DNA of 9,504 nucleotides from DATDMG01 sp036518955 (lineage in GTDB: Bacteria > Actinomycetota > Actinomycetes > Actinomycetales > Kineosporiaceae). Location of the stretch: assembly GCA_036518955.1 (NCBI GenBank), contig DATDMG010000179.1, positions 1 to 9,504 on the forward strand, read 5' to 3'. Position numbers and translations under genes: made by a program. How positions within the stretch are numbered: the stretch's first letter is position 1; each line of letters opens with the position of its first letter. This document shows, one piece after another, positions 5,753 to 9,504 of the stretch. A model generated the notes under the pieces. It saw nothing but the letters and a program-made list of their open reading frames with translations. It made no database searches and had not been told where the DNA came from.

Positions 5753-6994
5753 TCAGCTCGGGATGCGCTGATCCTTGCCCACGACGGTGATCCCGGACTC
5801 GGTCACGGCGAAGCCTCGGGCGCGGTCCTCCTCCGGATCCATCCCGATCCGGGCGCCCTCCGGGACGGCGACGTTCTTGTCGAGGATCGCCCGGCGGACG
5901 ACGGCGTGCCGGCCGATGTCGACGTTGTCCATCAGCACGCTGTCGCTCACGGTCGCCCACGAGTGCACGGTGACGTTGGGGGAGAGCACCGAGTTCTCCA
6001 CCAGCGCGCCCGACACGACGCACCCCGGCGACACGATCGAGTTCACCGCGTGCCCGATCCGGCCGTGCCAGCCGTGCACGAACTTCGCCGGGGGCCAGGG
6101 GCCGAGGTTGGTGTAGATCGGCCACTCGTAGTTGTAGAGGTTGAAGACGGGATGAACCGAGATGAGGTCCATCTGGGCCTCGAAGTAGGCATCCAGCGTT
6201 CCGACGTCCCGCCAGTAGTCCCGGTCCCGCAGGGCGGACCCGGGGACGTCGTTCTCGATGAAGTCGTACACGCCCGCCTCGCCGCGGTCCACGAACCAGG
6301 GCACGATGTCGCCGCCCATGTCGTGCTTGGAGGACTCGTCGTCGGCGTCCCGGGTGACGGCGTCGACGAGTGCCTTGGTGTCGAACACGTAGTTACCCAT
6401 CGAGGCGAGCACCTGGTCGGGAGCGTCCGGCAGCCCGACCGGGTTCTTCGGCTTCTCCAGGAATGCGGCGATCCGGGTCTTGTCGTCGTCGGAGGTCTGG
6501 ATCACCCCGAACTGGTCGGCCAGCGACAGCGGCTGCCGGATCGCCGCCACCGTGCACGGCGCCCCGGAGTCGACGTGGGCGCGAACCATTTGACCGAAGT
6601 CCATCCGGTACACGTGGTCGGCACCGACGACGACGATGATGTCCGGCCTCTCGTCGCGGACCAGGTTGAGGCTCTGGAAGATCGCGTCCGCGCTGCCCAG
6701 GTACCACCGTTTGCCGACCCGCTGCTGGGCGGGGACCGGGGCGATGTAGTTACCGAGCAAGGTCGACATCCGCCAGCCGGACGAGATGTGCCGGTCGAGG
6801 CTGTGCGATTTGTACTGCGTGAGTACCACGATGCGTAGGTAGCGCGCGTTGACCAGGTTGCTGAGAGCGAAGTCCACCAAGCGGTAGACGCCGCCGAACG
6901 GGACCGCCGGCTTGGCGCGGTCAGCAGTGAGCGGCATCAGCCGTTTGCCCTCGCCACCAGCGAGAACGATCGCCATGACCTTGGAACTCGCCAT
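5753..6994 (-). CDS. glgC: Glucose-1-phosphate adenylyltransferase (ADP-glucose pyrophosphorylase)
   Basis: GlgC converts glucose-1-phosphate and ATP to ADP-glucose and pyrophosphate, the committed step of bacterial glycogen synthesis. The 413-residue product has the nucleotidyltransferase signature LAGGEGKRL (residues 11-19), RAKPAVPFGG (26-35), LTQYKSHSLDRHI, the GSADAI segment, GADHVYRMD, and HDMGGDIVP with YWRDVGTLDAY. A C-terminal left-handed beta-helix region carries the VENSVLSPNV and RRAILDKNV repeats. Length and sequence match actinobacterial GlgC. I chose ATG 6994, with TAGGGT 7 nt upstream. GTG 7000 would add two residues but lies only 1 nt from that hexamer, and ATG 6976 is also possible. 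It is divergent from glgA, as in mycobacteria. The enzyme family is usually allosterically controlled by glycolytic metabolites. Confidence 0.95.
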   Translation of the reverse strand: MASSKVMAIVLAGGEGKRLMPLTADRAKPAVPFGGVYRLVDFALSNLVNARYLRIVVLTQYKSHSLDRHISSGWRMSTLLGNYIAPVPAQQRVGKRWYLGSADAIFQSLNLVRDERPDIIVVVGADHVYRMDFGQMVRAHVDSGAPCTVAAIRQPLSLADQFGVIQTSDDDKTRIAAFLEKPKNPVGLPDAPDQVLASMGNYVFDTKALVDAVTRDADDESSKHDMGGDIVPWFVDRGEAGVYDFIENDVPGSALRDRDYWRDVGTLDAYFEAQMDLISVHPVFNLYNYEWPIYTNLGPWPPAKFVHGWHGRIGHAVNSIVSPGCVVSGALVENSVLSPNVTVHSWATVSDSVLMDNVDIGRHAVVRRAILDKNVAVPEGARIGMDPEEDRARGFAVTESGITVVGKDQRIPS

Positions 6995-7001
6995 GGCCAC
7001 G

Positions 7002-7007
7002 ACCCTA
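7002..7007 (-). promoter_or_regulatory. Candidate -10 element (TAGGGT) of glgC
   Basis: TAGGGT on the minus strand is 7 nt (CGTGGCC) from ATG 6994, consistent with a leaderless glgC message. Its -35 region, about 17 nt further on, would fall at roughly 7025-7030 and touch the opposing glgA -10 element. Confidence 0.55.
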
Positions 7008-7029
7008 TGTGCTCAGGGTGGCCCCGCAC

Positions 7030-7035
7030 TACGGT
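7030..7035 (+). promoter_or_regulatory. Candidate -10 element (TACGGT) of glgA
   Basis: TACGGT is 7 nt (GACATGC) from the GTG start at 7043, predicting a leaderless message. The expected -35 region, about 7007-7012, overlaps the glgC -10 element. No consensus -35 is visible on either strand. Confidence 0.55.
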
Positions 7036-7042
7036 GACATGC

Positions 7043-8227
7043 GTGCGCATCGACCTGTTGACCCGCGAGTACCCCCCGGACGTCTACGGCGGGGCCGGCG
7101 TTCACGTCGAGAACCTGGCGGCTGTGCTCCGCACGCGAGCGGACGTCCGGGTCAGAGCGTTCGGCTCGCCACGCGCCGATCCTGGTGTGACCGGCTACCA
7201 GGAGCCGGCCACGCTGGCCGGGGCCAACCCGGCGCTGCGCACCTTCGGCGTCGACCTGGCGATGGCCTCCGACTGCGCCGGCGCGGACGTCGTCCACTCC
7301 CACACCTGGTACGCCAACCTCGCCGGTCATCTGGCGGGGTTGCTGCACGACGTGCCGCACGTGCTGTCGGCCCACAGCCTGGAGCCGTTGCGCCCGTGGA
7401 AGGCCGAGCAACTCGGCGGCGGCTACGCGCTCTCGTCCTGGGCGGAGCGGACGGCGTACGCCGGCGCGGCCGCGGTGATCGCGGTCAGCGACGGGATGCG
7501 CGCGGACATCCTGCGCAGCTACCCGGGCGTCCCGGAGGACAAGGTCGTCGTCGTCCACAACGGGATCGACCTGTCCGGGTGGGTCCGGGACGAGAACCCG
7601 GAGGCGGTCCGGGCGCTCGGCATCGACCCGGACCGGCCCAGCGTGGTCTTCGTCGGCCGGATCACCCGGCAGAAGGGGCTGCCGTACCTGCTGCGGGCGG
7701 CGGAGCGCCTGCCCACCGAGGTCCAGCTCGTGCTCTGCGCCGGGGCGCCGGACACCCCGGAGATCGCCGCCGAGGTGAATGGGCTGGTCGAGCGGCTGCG
7801 CGAGCGGCGCAGCGGGGTCGTCTGGCTGCAGCGGATGTTGTCACGCACCGAGCTCTGCCAGGTTCTCTCGGCCGCCACGACGTTCGTCTGCCCCTCCGTC
7901 TACGAGCCGCTGGGGATCGTCAACCTGGAGGCGATGGCCTGTCAGGTCGCCGTGGTCGGGACGGCGACCGGCGGCATCCCGGAGGTCGTCACGGACGGCG
8001 TCACGGGTCGGCTCGTGCCGATCGACCAGGTCACCGACGGGACCGGGACTCCTCGCGACCCCGAGCGCTTCATCACGGACCTGGCGGCCGTGCTCACCCA
8101 GGTGACCTCGGACCCGGACCAGGCCCGGGAGATGGGCGTGGCCGGCCGCAAGCGGGCCGAGGAGCGGTTCTCCTGGGAAGCGATCGCGGAGGACACCCTG
8201 GCGGTGTATCGCTCGGTGCTCCGTTGA
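7043..8227 (+). CDS. glgA: GlgA-type glycosyltransferase (ADP-glucose-using; glycogen or maltose-1-phosphate synthase)
   Basis: The 394-residue product is a GT-B fold glucosyltransferase of the actinobacterial GlgA/GlgM type. The N-domain begins RIDLLTREYPPDVYGGAGVH (from residue 2), with the SHTWYANLAG segment at 86-95. The C-domain has VGRITRQKG (Arg206 and Lys211, the nucleotide-sugar pair) and the E-x7-E motif EPLGIVNLE (Glu288 and Glu296). It corresponds to mycobacterial Rv1212c, divergent from glgC. That enzyme, first called glycogen synthase, is reported to make maltose-1-phosphate from ADP-glucose and glucose-1-phosphate for the GlgE pathway; which product is made here cannot be told from sequence. 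The start is GTG 7043, because homology begins there and TACGGT lies 7 nt upstream. An in-frame ATG at 7007 would add 12 residues with no family resemblance. The stop codon lies inside an 18-bp tandem duplication. Confidence 0.93.
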   Translation: MRIDLLTREYPPDVYGGAGVHVENLAAVLRTRADVRVRAFGSPRADPGVTGYQEPATLAGANPALRTFGVDLAMASDCAGADVVHSHTWYANLAGHLAGLLHDVPHVLSAHSLEPLRPWKAEQLGGGYALSSWAERTAYAGAAAVIAVSDGMRADILRSYPGVPEDKVVVVHNGIDLSGWVRDENPEAVRALGIDPDRPSVVFVGRITRQKGLPYLLRAAERLPTEVQLVLCAGAPDTPEIAAEVNGLVERLRERRSGVVWLQRMLSRTELCQVLSAATTFVCPSVYEPLGIVNLEAMACQVAVVGTATGGIPEVVTDGVTGRLVPIDQVTDGTGTPRDPERFITDLAAVLTQVTSDPDQAREMGVAGRKRAEERFSWEAIAEDTLAVYRSVLR

Positions 8228-8247
8228 GACTCGGTGCTCCGTTGAGA
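8212..8247. repeat. Perfect 18-bp tandem duplication across the glgA stop codon
   Basis: CTCGGTGCTCCGTTGAGA occurs at 8212-8229 and again at 8230-8247 with no mismatch. The unit is six codons long, so both copies read S-V-L-R-stop in the glgA frame. The duplication therefore leaves the protein unchanged and creates a second in-frame stop at 8243-8245. Confidence 0.95.
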
Positions 8248-8298
8248 TCCGCCCGGGCGGCCGAGGCCGAGGATCCGCCCCGGCGGCCGAGGCCGCCG
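8246..8298. repeat. 26-bp imperfect tandem repeat downstream of glgA
   Basis: Two 24-nt units starting GATCCGCCC, at 8246-8269 and 8272-8295, differ at one position (G8255 versus C8281). The period is 26 nt. The first unit contains the palindrome CCGCCCGGGCGG (8249-8260). The second leads into the hairpin at 8281-8298. The gap from 8228 to 8418 otherwise holds no gene I can support. Confidence 0.85.
8281..8298 (+). terminator. GC hairpin downstream of glgA, possible terminator
   Basis: CGGCGGC and GCCGCCG form a perfect 7-bp stem with loop CGAG, 54 nt after the glgA stop. There is no T-tract. The strong stem and its place between glgA and the next gene suggest a terminator. Confidence 0.45.
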
Positions 8299-8418
8299 AC
8301 CGGGTGTGGCGACCGCCTCGTTCGCCCGTTCGGGTGCCGTGGCGGTGCGGCGGCTCAGGTCGAGCGCTCCCGCGCCCGACACGATGTCGGGATGACCCTG
8401 GCGGCGAGGGGGGCGAGC

Positions 8419-9222
8419 ATGAGCAAGGCGGCCGCGTCGGCGGCCACCCGGCTGCCGCCGCCGGAGGTCAACGACCTCGTTCGGGTGACGGTCCGCCCCG
8501 GGCACCGGGACGGCGAGGCCGCGGTGGTGCTGGCCGACCAGGTGCCGTCCCGGGTCGAGGACGTCACGTCCGACGCGCGCACCGGCGCACCCGGGGCCAT
8601 GGTCATCGCGGCGCCCCGGTTCGCCGGCGACGTCCAGGACCTGCCGGCGGGCACGGCCTGCCTGCTGGAGTGGGTCACCGAGCGCGGCGTGTTCCGGTTG
8701 CCGGCCCAGCTGCAGGCGGAGCAGGTGTCGCCGTCCGGCCTGCGCACCTGGCGGCTGGCGGTCACCGGACCGGTGACCCGCGAGGAACGCCGCCGCTTCG
8801 TCCGGGCACCCTGGCAGCTGCCGGCGGTGCTCGTCGTCCGACGTGACCTGCAGGCGCTGCCGCCGAACCGCCGGCACGAGGTCGAGCGGGCCGGCGTCCC
8901 GGCCGCGCTGGCCGGCCTGCCCGACGCCTGCGAGGTGACCGCGTCGAACGTCAGTGAGGGCGGTCTGCTGTGCGTGTCGGCCGGTCCGGTGCTGCCGGCC
9001 CGGTTGCCGCTGATCGCCACGTTCAGCATCGAGGACGTCAGCTTCGAGGCGCCGTCGAGCGTCGTGTGGTCCATGCTGCGCGCGGGGACCGGCAAGGGCA
9101 CCGGTACGCAGCCCGTCGTGCAGAGCGCGATCTCCTTCGACGATCCGGCCCAGTACGGGGAGGTGCTCCGGCCGATGGTCTTCAAGGCTCAGCTGCAGGC
9201 CCGCCGGCTCGGCCTGATCTGA
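8419..9222 (+). CDS. PilZ-domain protein, probable cyclic di-GMP receptor
   Basis: The 267-residue product has an N-terminal beta-rich region (about 15-118, resembling the YcgR-like N-domain found with PilZ). A PilZ domain follows with both ligand motifs: RRFVR (R-x3-R, residues 125-129) in EERRRFVRAP, and NVSEGG (N-x-S-x2-G, 177-182). These residues bind cyclic di-GMP in characterised PilZ proteins. The motifs are 48 residues apart, wider than usual, because of a charged insert around 141-170. No membrane segment or signal peptide is seen, so it should be cytoplasmic. ATG 8419 follows a purine run with GAGG (8406-8413). ATG 8392 in the same frame, with CACGAT 6 nt upstream, would add 9 residues and give a leaderless start. 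The target process is unknown; glgA lies just upstream on the same strand. Confidence 0.85.
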   Translation: MSKAAASAATRLPPPEVNDLVRVTVRPGHRDGEAAVVLADQVPSRVEDVTSDARTGAPGAMVIAAPRFAGDVQDLPAGTACLLEWVTERGVFRLPAQLQAEQVSPSGLRTWRLAVTGPVTREERRRFVRAPWQLPAVLVVRRDLQALPPNRRHEVERAGVPAALAGLPDACEVTASNVSEGGLLCVSAGPVLPARLPLIATFSIEDVSFEAPSSVVWSMLRAGTGKGTGTQPVVQSAISFDDPAQYGEVLRPMVFKAQLQARRLGLI

Positions 9223-9247
9223 CCCGAACCGACCCGGGCCGACCGCG

Positions 9248-9504
9248 TCAGGGGCGGGCGCGGGGCTCCAGCATCCCGTTCACCGCGGCCGCCAGGGCGC
9301 GCCGGGAGACGGCGTCCAGCTCACGCAGGGCGGCGGCCCGCGCCCGGGCCTCGTGACCGGTGACGGCGGCACCGTCGTCCTCGGTGGCCAGCTCCACGAT
9401 GGCCCGCACCCGGGCCGCGGTCGCGAGCACGCGGGCCGTGCGCCCGGGCGCGGACGGCGGCAGCGCCCCGGTCGGCAGGGCGCCGTCCCGGACGGCGGTC
9501 ACCA
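9248..9504 (-). CDS. Hypothetical protein, C-terminal part (runs off the right edge)
   Basis: A minus-strand frame enters from the right edge and ends at TGA (9250-9248), giving at least 84 residues. It is Ala/Arg-rich and looks alpha-helical, with ARVLATAARVRAIVELATEDDG, then HEARARAAALRELDAVSRRALAAAVNGMLEP. The balanced Glu, Asp and Leu content reads like a real helical domain rather than a random shadow frame. I do not recognise a family. GTG at 9502 could be the start, but no start signal can be judged because only 2 nt precede it, so the gene may be longer. It is convergent with the PilZ gene across 25 nt. Confidence 0.55.
   Translation of the reverse strand, partial: VTAVRDGALPTGALPPSAPGRTARVLATAARVRAIVELATEDDGAAVTGHEARARAAALRELDAVSRRALAAAVNGMLEPRARP

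Noticed and set aside
5099..6838. Long plus-strand open frame (579 codons) opposite glgC and the LLM oxidoreductase
   Set aside because: It is antisense to two genes with clear family motifs and is rich in Gly, Arg, Val and His, with no recognisable domain. Long shadow frames are expected at this GC content.
7009..8391. Plus-strand frame open through glgA and continuous with the PilZ gene, suggesting a fusion
   Set aside because: Within glgA it is an out-of-frame shadow with Arg/Gly-rich composition. PilZ-family sequence begins only after the 8392/8419 starts.
8304..8846. Plus-strand open frame overlapping the PilZ gene start
   Set aside because: Out of frame with the PilZ domain, Arg/Gly/Pro-rich, and with no start signal or homology.
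9221..9250. Three roughly 10-nt GACC-beginning units between the PilZ gene and the last gene
   Set aside because: The units match at only a few positions. In such GC-rich sequence this is not distinguishable from chance.
1..9504. tRNA or rRNA genes, CRISPR array, insertion sequence, phage or toxin-antitoxin genes
   Set aside because: I looked for cloverleaf ends, regularly spaced repeats, transposase motifs and terminal inverted repeats and saw none. Nearly all the sequence is explained by housekeeping genes.

Overview
This is an ordinary, densely coded stretch of chromosome from a high-GC actinobacterium. Third codon positions are overwhelmingly G or C, and GTG starts are common. The gene set is typical of the phylum: a DUF3099 protein, a MabA/InhA-like FabG-FabI pair, a two-ACT-domain SerB, an F420-type luciferase-like oxidoreductase, and a divergent glgC/glgA pair of the mycobacterial type. 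A PilZ-domain protein hints at a lineage that uses cyclic di-GMP, such as Frankiales, Geodermatophilales or relatives, but the genus cannot be fixed from this window.

Layout from left to right: (1) minus strand, a DUF3099 membrane protein running off the left edge and, upstream of it, a zinc-free quinone oxidoreductase. (2) A 142-nt divergent region, then plus strand fabG, fabI and a SixA-like histidine phosphatase. (3) Minus strand, convergent with sixA, an F420-type oxidoreductase overlapping serB by 4 nt. (4) Minus strand glgC, divergent from plus strand glgA across fewer than 50 nt. (5) A repeat-rich 191-nt gap, then a plus-strand PilZ protein. (6) A minus-strand partial gene of unknown function that runs off the right edge. 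No gap exceeds 300 nt. I found no RNA gene, insertion sequence, CRISPR array or prophage.

The genes fall into functional pairs. FabG and FabI supply the two reductive steps of type II fatty-acid elongation. GlgC makes ADP-glucose, and GlgA uses it for glycogen or maltose-1-phosphate synthesis. SerB completes serine biosynthesis. The phosphatase, the F420 enzyme and the PilZ protein are accessory or regulatory with unknown partners.

The most consistent non-coding signal is a TANNNT hexamer 6-7 nt upstream of a start codon. It is found for six genes (DUF3099, quinone oxidoreductase, sixA, F420 oxidoreductase, glgC, glgA) and is the arrangement expected for leaderless mRNAs. fabG and fabI instead have GGAGG Shine-Dalgarno sequences. 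I did not find a convincing new multi-gene system. The observations most worth following are the overlapping glgC/glgA promoters, a duplication across the glgA stop codon, the PilZ gene beside the glycogen genes, and a pair of TGACGTCA palindromes at the sixA/serB junction.
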